Shown piece by piece: positions 1 to 10,584 of a DNA stretch of 64,000 bases. The stretch is from the NCBI GenBank assembly GCA_007449985.2, contig VIIQ02000761.1, forward strand, positions 1 through 64,000. The letters are read 5' to 3'. The position numbers and the translations under genes were made by a program. Within the stretch, counting starts at the first letter, position 1; each line of letters starts with the position of its first letter. Below the pieces are notes generated by a model. It was given only the letters and a program-made list of their open reading frames with translations, made no database searches and was not told the origin of the DNA. The stretch is from Desmodesmus armatus. Its lineage: Eukaryota; Chlorophyta; Chlorophyceae; Sphaeropleales; Scenedesmaceae.

Positions 1-69
1 ACAATCCCCCCCCCCCCCCCCCTCTCTTACACCCCCCCCCCCCCACACACACACACACACACACTGCAG

Positions 70-293
70 TGATGTTGTTGCTGTTGAGCTGCTGCCAGAG
101 TCTAAATAACAGAAGACAAGCAAGCCAAGTGACGCATGTTCCTCCCTCCCCCCCCCCACCACCACCACTGGCCCCCCCCCCCCCACACACACACACACTG
201 CAGGTGATGTTGTTGCTGTTGAGCTGCTGCCAGAGTCTAATAACAGAAGACAAGCAAGCCAACTGACGCATGTTCCTCCCTCCCCCCCCCCCA
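70..293 (+). repeat. Two tandem decayed copies of the 5' edge of the DIS3 exon at 336
   Basis: Bases 70–104 and 204–239 repeat the first ~35 bases of the real exon (336 on), encoding the [11 protein letters not shown] stretch, each behind a (C)n(CA)n CTGCAG acceptor. In both copies the reading frame meets a TAA right after the shared part, and both continue with the same ~55 base tail ending in a poly-C run, giving a unit of about 135 bases. Only the third copy continues into a sensible exon. I read this as tandem duplication of intron end plus exon start. Confidence 0.75.
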
Positions 294-335
294 ACCACCA
301 CCGCCCCCACACACACACACACACACACACTGCAG

Positions 336-468
336 GTGATGTTGTTGCTGTTGAGCTGCTGCCAGAGTCAGAGTGGAAGCGCCCCAGCAAGGTGCTGCCA
401 GGGGCAAAGGGCGAAGCAGCAGCAGCAGCAGGTGATGGTGAAGCGACAACGCCAGACTCACCCGGTGA

Positions 469-506
<38 letters not shown>

Positions 507-3500
507 ACGCTGCTGCTGAGCAGCCGGTGGAGATGTTCAGTGTGAGTGGCACATTCGCAACACAACACGGCAGCCATGCTGGGCCGTCGTGCCGCAAGTT
601 CAGCTGTGTGCATGGTGTTGTGCATGTCAAATACACGTATTACCTTGGGTGCAAGGACACCATGTACGTAGAGCCAGTGACAGTGTTTGTCAACACGCCT
701 TTAGACACACACTACATGGTTTCCGCAGTGAGTTCTTGTCCTGCCGATATCATACCCCCTTGCACAACACGGTGTCCGCACCCCCCCACCCCTCTCCCGC
801 AGGGTCCTGAGGCAGCTGAGCCGTCTGATGCAGTGAGCAGCAGCAGCAGCAGTAAGCCAGGGGCAGCGGGGGCTGCACGGCCCACTGGACGGGTGGTGGC
901 CATCACTAAGCGCAACTGGAGGACTAGGTGTGTGGGGGGGGGGGGGGGGGTTGGGGGGTGGGGGGGGGGTATGGGTGGGTGGATGGGGGATGGGGGGGGG
1001 CTATGGTTGGGGTGGTGGGGACGGGGATATGGGTGGGTGGGTGGGTGGGTGGTGGTGGTGGTGATGGGGCCATCACCCATAGTGGGGACGGGTGGGCGCC
1101 ATCACTAAGCGCTCCTGGAGGACGGTTTGTAGGGGGTTGGTGGCGGTGGGGTGGGTGGGTGGGTGGGCGGGGTTACTGATGATCAAACTCCACTCAATCC
1201 CACGCGCATGCAAACACAGCTGTTCACCAGTCTCTGAATCATTCAGTGCCATCTCCCCCCCCCCCCCCGTTGTTGCGCCTGTAGGGGTTACTGTGGCAGC
1301 CTTCAGCCCCAGGAATTACCTCCAGGCAGCTGCACCCAGTCACTACTGGTGGTGCCTGTGGACAGGAGGCACCCCATGATACGGTGAGGTTTTTTGGGGG
1401 GCGGGGTGCTTTGGGGGGGGGGTGTTCACAAGACAATGATGTCCTATGCAAAAGTACAGAACCCCACAGACAAATCAAATGTGCCAAGCGAACAGATGCA
1501 AACTTTGCAGATGCACCATTGGCAGCTTCACCCAGTCACTGCTGGTGGTGCCTGTGGACAGGAGGTACCCTATGATACGGTTAGGGGGTTATATAGTGTG
1601 TGTGGTGGTGGGGGGGGGAGAGGGGGGTAGGCAGGGGGGTCTTGCATTTGCACCCCCCCCTCCGGCCCCGCGGCGTGCATTCCAAAGGTTGGAGAAGGGC
1701 TTGTGTCTGCATGCAATTACTTCACTGTCACGCGGCGTGCGTGGGCTAAGGGGTGCCAACATGGTGTAACACATGCAGTGCTGGTGGTGGGGTAGGGTTC
1801 AGGCAACACCATCCTTAGGTGTGATGGGGAGGTGCAACTCACACAGTGTGTGTGAACACTTGAGTGGCTCCGTGACCTAACAGGTACATGTCTTGTGTAA
1901 GGGGATCGTTGGCAAGTACACGCATACAAGTTGCATAGCAATCGCATGATGAACAAGGTTTAGGAGGTTATGTTTTACTTTTTGTGTGCAGCCGTCAACA
2001 GCAGGTTCGGACTGTGACTCATCTGTGCAACAGTATCCGTGTGGCTGTCACTGCTCCTGCAGGATTCACACCCGCCAGGGTGCTGCCCTCATGGACAAGC
2101 CCTGAACCTCAGGCTTGTCAACCGATTGTTAGAGTGACCGTCATTTCACTGGAACAGTTACTGTTGTTCATCAGGTTGTTGGGGACCGCCATCTCACTCT
2201 TATGACTACTGTATCTGATGTCCCCTTGCAGGATCCACACCCGTCAGGGAGCTGCTCTGATGGACAAGCGCATCGTTGTGTCGCTGGATGGTTGGGATGC
2301 TGACAGCATGTACCCCAGCGGGCACTACGTGCGCACACTGGGGAGATAGGCAAGGTGGAGACAGAGACGGTGAGCGGCCACGAACTTTGTCGGGTTGGCA
2401 ATCTAGGGTTGAAAACCAAATCCCGTCACCCTTGGACCCCTCAGCTTGTGACCTCTCAGCTGCCTGCAAGCTTAAGCTGCTGAGTTGACCCCCCCCACCC
2501 CCACCCCCCCCCCCCGGGGCCCCCAAGCACAAGCCTGTCCCCTTCACTCTCATTTTGTGTGTGTGTGGGGGGGGGGGGGGGGATAACTGTTCAGTTGTGC
2601 GCACACCGGCAAATTTTCAGCAGCCCCCACCTCCCACCATCTGCAGCATTGCTGTGGCTGTACGGTGCAGAGGGGACAAACAGGCATGCGCACTGTGCAA
2701 GCTTATCCCCCTCTTCTTGACACACAAGCCTTTGTCTGAAGGTGTGCAAATGTATGTCTGATTTCTGCAGGAGGTGCTGCTGATAGAGAATGACATCAAC
2801 ACCTCCCCCTTCTCCCCAGCTGTGCACGAGTGTGTGCCGCCACTGCCATGGGCGGTCACTGAGGCAGACGTGGCAGACCCCAACAGGTGAGGGCAGTCGC
2901 TGTTTTTTTTAGCAAAAAGAACTTTTTATGCGCCAGAGGGGGGGGGATGCTTCGTGGCAGCAGGGATAGACAAGGGGGCAGCTAGGAGAGGATGACCCCT
3001 CCAGTGCATGTGCACGAGTGTGTGCCGCCATTGCCATGGGCGGTCACTGAGGCGGATGTGGCAGACGCCTGACATTGCCCCGTAAGGGGCCATCACGGAG
3101 GTAGATGCGGAGTGGGGGTGGCAGGGGGGGGGGGGCGTTTGGTTTCAAAACGTGATGGGTGGGGGTAAGCCCTGCCACAGGGTAGATATGGCACAAACTG
3201 CAAGTCATCCTGCTGCCAACACTCAAAACAATGCACAATGCTAAAAATGCACAATGCCCCACCCCAATGCTGCAGACTGGTGCATGTCTGATCGGCTTTG
3301 CATGCTGCATGCAATGCCTGTTGTGTAGGGAGGATCTTCGTCACCTGTGGGTGTGCTCAGTGGACCCCCCAGGCTGCAAAGACATTGACGACGCACTGCA
3401 CGTCAGGTATGTGCGGGTGGTGTGGGGGGGGGGGGGAGTTGAGGGGGGGGGGAGTCTGGCATGCGTGTAGGGCCCAGGGGGGGGGGGGGTGGCGTGTGTG

Positions 3501-4975
3501 TACACGTGGTGTGATCGGGGCTGAAACATGTGATGTGCCGGGGGTTGGGAAGCGGGGGGAGGGGGCGGGATTGTACTTGCAAGGGGATGGAAAGGGTGGA
3601 CCCCCCAGGCTGCAAGGACATTGATGACGCACTGCACGTCAGGTACGAAGTGGGGGGTGCAAGGGGAGTTTCGTGCTTGTGAAACACGTGATATCTGAGG
3701 AATGGGGAGGCAGAGGAAGGGGGGGGGGGGGGAGAGGGAGTGCACTTGCACCGTCCCAGCCTGTTCCATGGATAGTCTCACGGCGCTCCCAAACGGCAAC
3801 CTTGAGATGGGTGTGCACAACCAGGCATGCCACAGTTCAACAGCCCCCCCCCCCCAACACTTTGCCTGCACATCACCCATGTTTGCTTCTGTTCCCCTCC
3901 TCGCACTTCCCCCCATACGCAGGGAGCTGCCCAACGGCAACCTTGAAGTTGGGGTGTACATCACGGACGTGACACACTTTGTCAAGTCAGCCAGCCCCCC
4001 CCCCCCCACCCTCCTATCGCATGGCCACCTTCCGAGCCCCCCCCCCTTCTTATTCCCTGATCCCCATCCCTGAGCTGCCTTTTGTCCCCCCTCTCTGCAG
4101 GGAGCTGCCCAACGGCAATCTGGAGGTTGGTGTGCACATCGCTGATGTGACTCACTTTGTCAAGTCCACCACCCCCATCGACAGTGAGGCCTCCAGTCGT
4201 GCAACCACTACATACTTAGTGGACAGGCGCATTGATATGCTGCCTAAACCACTGACAGAAGACATATGCAGTCTCAGGTGGGTGTGTATAGGGGGGGTGC
4301 TGTTTGTAGTGTTGTGTGTGTAGACACAGGAAGTGCATCCAGCCAAGTGTGTTTGTGTGTGTGGGGGGGGGGGGGGAATGAGGGGTGTGGGTGAGGTTTT
4401 GGGGACAGGCAAAGGGGGAACAAAGGATAGTGTGCGTTGTAGAGCAGAGGCGTGTGTGTGTCAGCAGAGGGAGTATTTGCGTACTCATGCATGCTCACTA
4501 GGATCCGTGTGTGGGGGGGGGGAGGGGGCGTAAGCAGTGTCATGCTGTCCTAACCTCTAATGGCAGACATCCATATCCACAGGGGGTGTATGCCTGGTGG
4601 GCGTTCTGAATATGGCTGCTTATATAGCTGCGAGGGTTTGTGTGTGACACATACTCCAGACATGTGAAGAGTTGGTTTCTGGTGCTTGCTGGATGTGAAC
4701 ATGGGGAACTTTGCAGGCTGAGTTCCCTCTGTTCACACTCAGCAAGTGTGGGAGATCAACCCCATACATGTTTGAAGTGTGTATCACACAACAGTCACAC
4801 AATTAGTGATGCCTCCAACTGTGCCCCTACCACCCACCTTGTTGACATGAGCATTAGGGTTGAGGATATCACATGTCATCCAACTGATAGACTGCATGTA
4901 CGTATGCCGTGTTGGGTGGTGGTGCGGTTAGCAGATATTGTATAGACTTGACAAGCTATGCTGTGCTGCACCACG

Positions 4976-5032
<57 letters not shown>

Positions 5033-6010
5033 GTCAGGGGTGGTGTTGAGCGGCTGGCCTTCAGTGCCCTGTGGGAGATGACACCAGACGCAGACGTGAG
5101 TGTGGGCATGTGTGTTGAGGGGGGGGGGGCAGCGGGGGCCGTTCATCGAAAGGCAGGGACTGAGGAAGAGGAGCGGGGGTTGGAGTGTTTACAGTGATGC
5201 ACATGGCATAGAGAGGGGGGTGTAATGCTGACAAGTTGTTTGTTGGGTGGTGTGGGGGGGCATGAGGGGGGGGGGGGGGTGCAGCGGCAGTTGAGACGGG
5301 CCAGCTTCGCAGTGGGACTTCAGTGCCCTGTGGGAGTTGACACCAGACGCAGACGTGAGTGTGCATAGCAGCGCGCTATCATGTGGCGTCGCAATGTTTT
5401 GTCGGGTGGAGGGGGGCTTTTGTCTTAGGCCGCGGGCAGCAGCAAGCTCACTGAAGGAGACATGTCGTAGAGACCCAGATGAGCTGGTGCAGTTTCATTC
5501 TACGCCCCACACAGGCAAGAGTCTGTGTGTCCTGGCGCTGATCCTTCGTGTGTGCTGTTTGGCAGCCGTTACAACAGCACACACCAATCCCTTGTTCGTC
5601 TGCAGCCCAAAGGCTTCAAAGACAGTGTCGGTGACACCCCCCCCCCCCCCGCCCTTTCTCTTTACGTGCGTTCAGGTTGTGTCGACTCGCTTCACCAAGT
5701 CGGTGATCGCCAGTCGTGCTGCGTTGACGTACAAGCAGGCCCAGGAGCGCATCGACAACAAAGAACTAACCGACGAGGTCACACTGGGTGAGATTGCAAC
5801 CATTCGTGTTGTTACTTACTCCGGCAATAGCACCGCAGGAGCCGTTGCAATCCCGGTTGATGCTTGCGTTTTGCTAGCGCCGCTGCTCTTGCCGATATGT
5901 CATGCGGACGGCATCGCATACCTCACCGCTGTCATGGTGCATTTATCCAAGGTTGTTGGTCACCCCCGATCCCTACCGCAATTTCTCAACCTTTCCGTCC
6001 CTCCTGTCGC

Positions 6011-6102
<92 letters not shown>

Positions 6103-7548
6103 CTACAGGTCTGCGTCACCTGCTGCGTCTGTCAAAGGTCCTGAAGGCGCGCCGCACGGCAGCAGGTGGGTGTCTCAAGATTTGGGGTTCAACACCGTGT
6201 TGCCGTCAACACCGCGTTGGCTTTATGCTTGAGATGTCTCTGTGCTCCCACCAGTTGAGGCACTCCCTTTACCAGCTTTTTTCCGGGCACGTAGCAGCAT
6301 GTATCGCACTTCAAGTGCTTATGTATACTGACGGCACAACTGGGGAAGCTTCAGCTGGACAAGGCATAGTCTAAACGTCTGAACATGTACACCATTGAAC
6401 ATGTACTCACGTCCACAGGTGCGCTGCAGCTTGCCAGTCCTGAGGTGAAGTTCCAGCTGGACAAGGCCGCCAAGGCTCAGGGGGGTGACGCTGCTGCTGC
6501 AGCTGCTGAGGGCAATGTGGATGAGATGAAGCAGACCAGCGACAGCATGGACATGGGCATGTACCAGGTGGGGGGGGGGGGTAGGTGTGTCGGGGGGGGG
6601 GGGGGGGCTGCTGCTGCAGCTGAGGGCAATGTAGATGATATACAGCATGGACATAGGCATGTACCAGGTTGGGGGAGAGGTGGTAGTGGTGGTGGTAGTG
6701 GCGGTGGTGGTGTGTGTGTAGACACAGGGAGTGTGTGTGGGGGGGGGGGGCTTGCCGTGGGAAACGTGGATGACATGAAACTGATCAGCGACAACATGGA
6801 CATGGCCATGTACCAGGTGGGTGGGTGGGGGGGGGCAGGCAACGTGGTCACACCATACTCATGGTACGACTTTTGGGCAGACAAGGGGCACCTTCTCAGC
6901 TGCATAGTGCAACTGGTTGGCAACCACAAGTTGAAACTGCACAGCAGCAGGTGGGTTGAGGAGATGATGTTGCTTGTCAATAGATCACCCCCTCGCCCCG
7001 CAAGCAAACACAACCCCAACATGTCCCTAATCCCCCCCACCCCTTCCGTTTGTATCCTCAGACTCACGAGACCAACAGTACTACTGTTGCATAGTATGGG
7101 CAAGAGATGATGTTGTTTGTTGACGCCACCCCCTTTTCCAAACACGACAGCAACACTCACCCACTCCCCGCTGCCCCCCCCCCCCCTTCCCCCCAAAACA
7201 GACTCATGAGACCAACAGCATGGTAGAGGAGATGATGTTGCTGGCCAACGTGTCAGTGGCTCAGGCCATCGTCAACCGCTTCCCAAGCTGCAGCTTGCTC
7301 AGGAGACACCAGACACCAGGTGCGGTGGCGGTGGTGGTGATGGCAGTGGTGGTGGTTTTTTTGTGTTTGTGTGTCGACAGAGAGACTGCATGCGTGCACA
7401 TGCATGCTGTGTGTGTGTGTGGGGGGGGGGATGAGTCAGCTGCCTTTGGTGCTGTTGTTGCTGAATGTTTTGCAGCAGCCAGTCTCATGCGTTGCCCCCG
7501 CCCCCCAATCCAGCTGCAGCCTTGAGACACCAGACACCACCTTGACAA

Positions 7549-7622
<74 letters not shown>

Positions 7623-9702
7623 AGAGCCTCGTCAGTTTGAGCCGCTGCTTGCTGCTGCCGCGTCTGCCGGCTTTGCGCTTGATGTGAGCAGCAGCAAGGC
7701 GCTGGCTGACAGCCTGGATGGAGCGGCACGGGGGGACGACAAGTACTTCAACACACTCGTGCGCATGATGGCAACACGGTGAGGATGTTGCTTGTCGGGT
7801 TTTCATTGTTGTCTTGCATGTCACCCTGCAATGAGTGGGGTAGTTGTGCAGTGCAGCATGCACATTCGTCACCATGATGACATCCAATAGTACAGTACAG
7901 TACAGCACAGTAACTGGGGACAGCGCCCCAACCTCAGCGCTAGCCAGCGAGCCAGGGGCTCATGAGGGTGCCCAGAGGGCCTACTAACGTACCGCAGTCT
8001 CTCAGGTCGAGTGTGAGGGCGACTGAAATCACCACCAAGCCAGCCATCAACTTCAGCAGCACTTTACTCCCTGTGGTGTGCCTAGCACCGGTGGTATACC
8101 CCCCAGTGCACCGCGGCAGCAATCACTGGACACACCACGGGGGATCACAAGTATCATTGGTGTGTGTGAGCATGACAAATCAGTGTGTCTGGGCTGTGGT
8201 GTGTTCCAGGTGCATGACTCAGGCCCGCTACTTTGGCAGTGGTGAGGTTGCTCCTGTTGACTACTACCACTACGGCCTGGCATCACCCATCTACACACAC
8301 TTCACTTCACCCATCAGGAGGTGAGAAGGGGCGGGGTGGAGGGGCCAGAGAGGGGGTCGCACAAGGTTGTAAACAATAATCTGCCTCCAATATATATGTG
8401 TGTCTGTGGGGGGGGGGGGGGGCGGATTGTATGCTGGTCCAATGGAGATCTGTGTCGGCTCCTGTGGTGTAAGCAAGCAAGCGCTCCTTGCCAACCGCCA
8501 GCATCTGTAAACCTTTATGTCACAATCACCAACGCCCCCTGTTTTGAACACCCCTGATCACATGCTGCCAGCTGTCACTGCTGTCATTCAGTGCTTGCTT
8601 TGTGCTGCTGCTGCCGCTGTCACTGCTGTCGCTATTGCCTGTTGCTTGCTTGCGCCAGGTACGCTGATGTTGTGGTTCATCGGCTGCTGGCTGCAGCGAT
8701 TGGCATTGCACCCCTGCCTGACGACCTCAGGGACCAGGAGCTGCTGCATGACTGCTCAGGTAACAGCCAGGGCGGGGACAGGGGGGTAGGGGGGGCAAGG
8801 TGAATGTAGAGAGGGGGGGAGGGGGGGGGTAAGGGGTAGGGTGGCAGGGACGCCCAAGGTGAAGTGTGCGAGGGGGGGGGGGGGGTGTTTGGGAAGGGGG
8901 GGGATTTGAGTGCAGCACGGCCAAGCCCTGATGTTGTCTGGTTGACTCACTTACCTGAATTGTTGTCATGCACTGATGTCATGCGTTGAGGTTCATGGGT
9001 TCAAATCCTGCTGGCGGCCACCAACATCCATTTCGTCCCCGTCCATCTCACTCCTCCCTGGTGTTTGTTCCGTATGTGTGTGCAGACAACCTCAACACTC
9101 GGCACCGCAACGCGCAGCAGGCTGGTCGTGCCAGCATAGAGCTGTACACCCTCATATACTTCTACGGCAAGGAGGTCACAGCGGACGCACGCGTGCTGCA
9201 GGTGCGGCATGATGTTGTTGGGGTGGGGTTATTATACACTTACAAACAGCACGGCTTGGCAACATTCAGGTTTGAGTTGCCACCCAACCAGTCATCACTC
9301 AGCAGGCTTCAACAAAACCCGCTGCTGAGTTGCAAAAAGCAAAAAGCAAAACTGTTGCAACCAGTTGTCGTCCAAATCACTTTGATACTGCTGTCGCAGG
9401 TGAAGGCCAACGGGCTCGTGGTGTTTGTGCCGCGCTACGGTATTGAGGGTCCCGTCTTCCTCACAGACAAAGACGGCAACAGCCTCGTAGGTGGAGCAGC
9501 AGAAGAACAGCAGCAGCAACCGCAGTTCGTGCTGGACGAAGACAAGCAGACGGTCGTGGCAGCAGACGGGTCTGCTCGCTACAGCGTGTTTGACAAGTGT
9601 GCTGTGCGCATATCTGTCGTGGATGGTGCAGCTCGCAGGCGGTCGGTCAAGCTGGCGCTGGTGCCGCGCAGCGAGCTAGCGCCGGAAGATATCGTGGGCT
9701 GA
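336..9702 (+). CDS. DIS3: DIS3/RRP44 exosome catalytic ribonuclease, C-terminal part (5' end outside window)
   Basis: Processive 3'-5' exoribonuclease of the RNA exosome (nucleus/cytoplasm). Exons inferred: 336-541, 803-927, 1285-1383, 2232-2369, 2771-2886, 3329-3406, 4101-4277, 5038-5095, 5676-5787, 6109-6165, 6419-6567, 7202-7319, 7625-7778, 8210-8320, 8659-8759, 9086-9201, 9400-9702; phases agree except at exon 4. Visible in order: cold-shock-domain region ([45 protein letters not shown]), then the RNB core with the four-aspartate metal motif [15 protein letters not shown], then [21 protein letters not shown], the conserved [21 protein letters not shown], and a C-terminal S1-like strand region ending at TGA 9702. 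Order and spacing match human/yeast DIS3; the N-terminal PIN domain would lie left of the window. An Ala run (GCT/GCA repeat) and a Ser run lie between CSD blocks. Oddities: exon 4 is one G short (2340-2343), and many introns hold copies of exon edges. Family assignment is firm; exon edges by eye. Confidence 0.9.
928..1284 (+). repeat. DIS3 intron with poly-G start and a copy of the preceding exon end
   Basis: The intron starts GTGTGTGGGG with a long G run. Bases 1096-1125 repeat the end of exon 803-927 (A-I-T-K-R-S-W-R-T in place of A-I-T-K-R-N-W-R-T). The intron ends in a C run before TGTAG. Confidence 0.7.
1530..1582 (+). repeat. Copy of the 3' edge of DIS3 exon 1285-1383 with a damaged donor
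   Basis: The stretch encoding [14 protein letters not shown] repeats the end of exon 1285-1383 (same residues but H for Y). The donor is GTTAGG here and GTGAGG at the real exon, so the copy has a weakened splice site. Confidence 0.8.
2070..2101 (+). repeat. Copy of the 5' edge of DIS3 exon 2232-2369
   Basis: Behind a CCTGCAG acceptor the copy encodes [12 protein letters not shown] then a stop, repeating the real exon start at 2232. The sequence between the two also contains related segments, as expected of a tandem duplication of about 160 bases. Confidence 0.75.
3010..3070 (+). repeat. Copy of the 3' edge of DIS3 exon 2771-2886
   Basis: Repeats the segment coding [19 protein letters not shown] at high identity about 190 bases downstream of the real exon end. 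The AACAG|GTGAG donor is not retained. Confidence 0.85.
3597..3646 (+). repeat. Copy of the 3' edge of DIS3 exon 3329-3406 including the metal-binding motif
   Basis: Repeats the coding for [15 protein letters not shown] with an intact GTACG donor, ~237 bases downstream. Near-identical to the real exon, so either recent or under constraint. The intact donor means it could compete in splicing. Confidence 0.85.
3785..3989 (+). repeat. Two copies of the 5' edge of DIS3 exon 4101-4277
   Basis: Bases 3785-3820 (partial) and 3911-3989 (with a CGCAG acceptor) repeat the exon start coding [20 protein letters not shown]. The nearer copy encodes Y-I-T-D in place of H-I-A-D and runs into a poly-C tract. 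Confidence 0.85.
4977..5032 (+). repeat. (CTG)n microsatellite abutting a DIS3 splice acceptor
   Basis: About 18 CTG units lie immediately before the GCGTCAG acceptor of exon 5038-5095, so the repeat supplies the pyrimidine-rich tract. It is intronic, not coding, in the DIS3 model. Confidence 0.9.
5312..5356 (+). repeat. Copy of the 3' edge of DIS3 exon 5038-5095
   Basis: Repeats the coding for F-S-A-L-W-E and T-P-D-A-D with the GTGAG donor, but with G-TTG in place of the G-ATG of the WEM motif, about 258 bases downstream. Confidence 0.85.
6013..6100 (+). repeat. Poly-C followed by (CA)n at a DIS3 intron end
   Basis: A run of roughly forty C followed by some twenty CA units, ending 9 bases before the acceptor of exon 6109-6165. 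Same design as the intron ends at 40-64, 176-200 and 290-330. Confidence 0.95.
6605..6816 (+). repeat. Two copies of the 3' edge of DIS3 exon 6419-6567
   Basis: Bases 6605-6669 and 6752-6816 repeat the exon end coding (A-A-A-)E-G-N-V-D-E-M-K…D-M-G-M-Y-Q, each followed by GTGGG or GTTGGG and G-rich sequence. The first copy lacks ~15 bases; the second keeps a full [14 protein letters not shown] reading and a good donor. Confidence 0.85.
6945..7125 (+). repeat. Partial copies of the 5' edge of DIS3 exon 7202-7319
   Basis: Segments at about 6957-6980 (GAGGAGATGATGTTGCT…) and 7060-7120 (ACTCACGAGACCAACAGTA… and AGATGATGTTG) repeat the start of exon 7202-7319 ([14 protein letters not shown]). They are interrupted and do not keep a frame. 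Confidence 0.65.
7553..7624 (+). repeat. (CTG)n microsatellite forming a DIS3 splice acceptor
   Basis: More than twenty CTG units end in CTGCAG, which is itself the acceptor of exon 7625-7778. The second case in this gene of a trinucleotide repeat placed as the polypyrimidine tract. Confidence 0.9.
7889..7985 (+). repeat. Dispersed GTACA-tailed element, copy 1 (DIS3 intron)
   Basis: Starts with tandem AGTAC units, then GGGGACAGCGCCCCAACCTC, then a conserved block AGCGAGCC…GGCTCATGAGGGTGCCC. The same order recurs at 23607, 37179 (reverse), 57555 (reverse), 59487, 60424 (reverse) and 62912, so it is a mobile or mobilised element family. No coding capacity; terminal AGTAC units rather than clear inverted repeats. 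Confidence 0.8.
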
Positions 9703-9759
9703 GGAACGTTTTGGTGTGCGTAACGTTTTGATGTGCATAAATCGACCTTGTCTGGTTGG

Positions 9760-10290
9760 TCTGGCCCAGCGGACTGAGTGATTCATGGGCTGTTGAGGCT
9801 CGGCTGGTGCTGGTGGTGCCGCTGCGGGCAGTGCTAGGCAGTGGGAACACTCCATCGGTGGGATTGCCCGCGCTTTGTAATGAAGCCACTCCAGCAGCTG
9901 GGTGAGTCTGTATGCTGATACACCCTGCAATCACACGTTGGCATGTCGTCTACTTCAGTGATGGAGGCAATGGCACCGTTTAAATGCCACTGAGCAGAAC
10001 CCGCTGTGGCACATCATGCGCGAGCAGCGCGGGCGCTTTTCGTGTGGAACTGGTATGTTGTGTGAGGCTGGTGCCTGACGAGGGATTGTTTTTGTTCCAG
10101 AGGAGAGGGAAGAGAGGGATTTGGATTTTAGGAGTGTGGCGGAGACAGGGACGGGGGTCGCAGACCTGGCGTTTCCGGGTGTTCAAGTCACACTTGGTGC
10201 ACCATGCTGCTTTGCACTCCGCAGCTGGGCCCCAGCCAAGTTGGCACTGCAGCGCCAGGATGCTGATCGTCAGCAGCAGGTGCTGTGGCC
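9760..10290 (+). repeat. Dispersed repeat, copy 1 (inverted partner at 25855-26150)
   Basis: Three blocks match the reverse complement of 25855-26150 at high identity: 9764-9860 (…GGACTGAGTGATTCATGGG…), 9980-10086 (…CACTGAGCAGAACCCGCTG…) and 10194-10240 (…GGTGCACCATGCTGCTTTGC…). Here the blocks are separated by ~120 and ~105 base insertions absent from the partner. It fills the space between DIS3 and the F-box gene. No protein recognised. Confidence 0.8.
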
Positions 10291-10584
10291 CGTGAGACAC
10301 AGCTACAGCAATCTGTGAATGGTGTGCAAGTATCCTGCTGAGTTCCAGCCTCATCATACAACGGCTGACGAGGAAAACCGACGTTTGAAAAAACCACAGG
10401 GTTTAGACACTGCGTGCTTACCAAGGCATCCCACATACCAATAGTGCACTGAGGCATGATTTGTGAAATACAGCTTTCTGCAAAATCTCCTAAGCTTCGC
10501 CTGGCACCGTGTCAGATTTTGTGCGGTCTCTCTGCAGGGCAGCCTGCGCTGTATCTGACGGTTTCAAGTCCTTTGCAAGCTGCA

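Noticed and set aside
5337..6374. 345-codon plus-strand open frame
   Set aside because: It runs through DIS3 introns including poly-C/(CA)n, and only short parts coincide with true exons in this or another frame.
8960..9020. GGGTTCAAATCC, a B-box-like motif
   Set aside because: No A-box or cloverleaf around it; it lies in a DIS3 intron.
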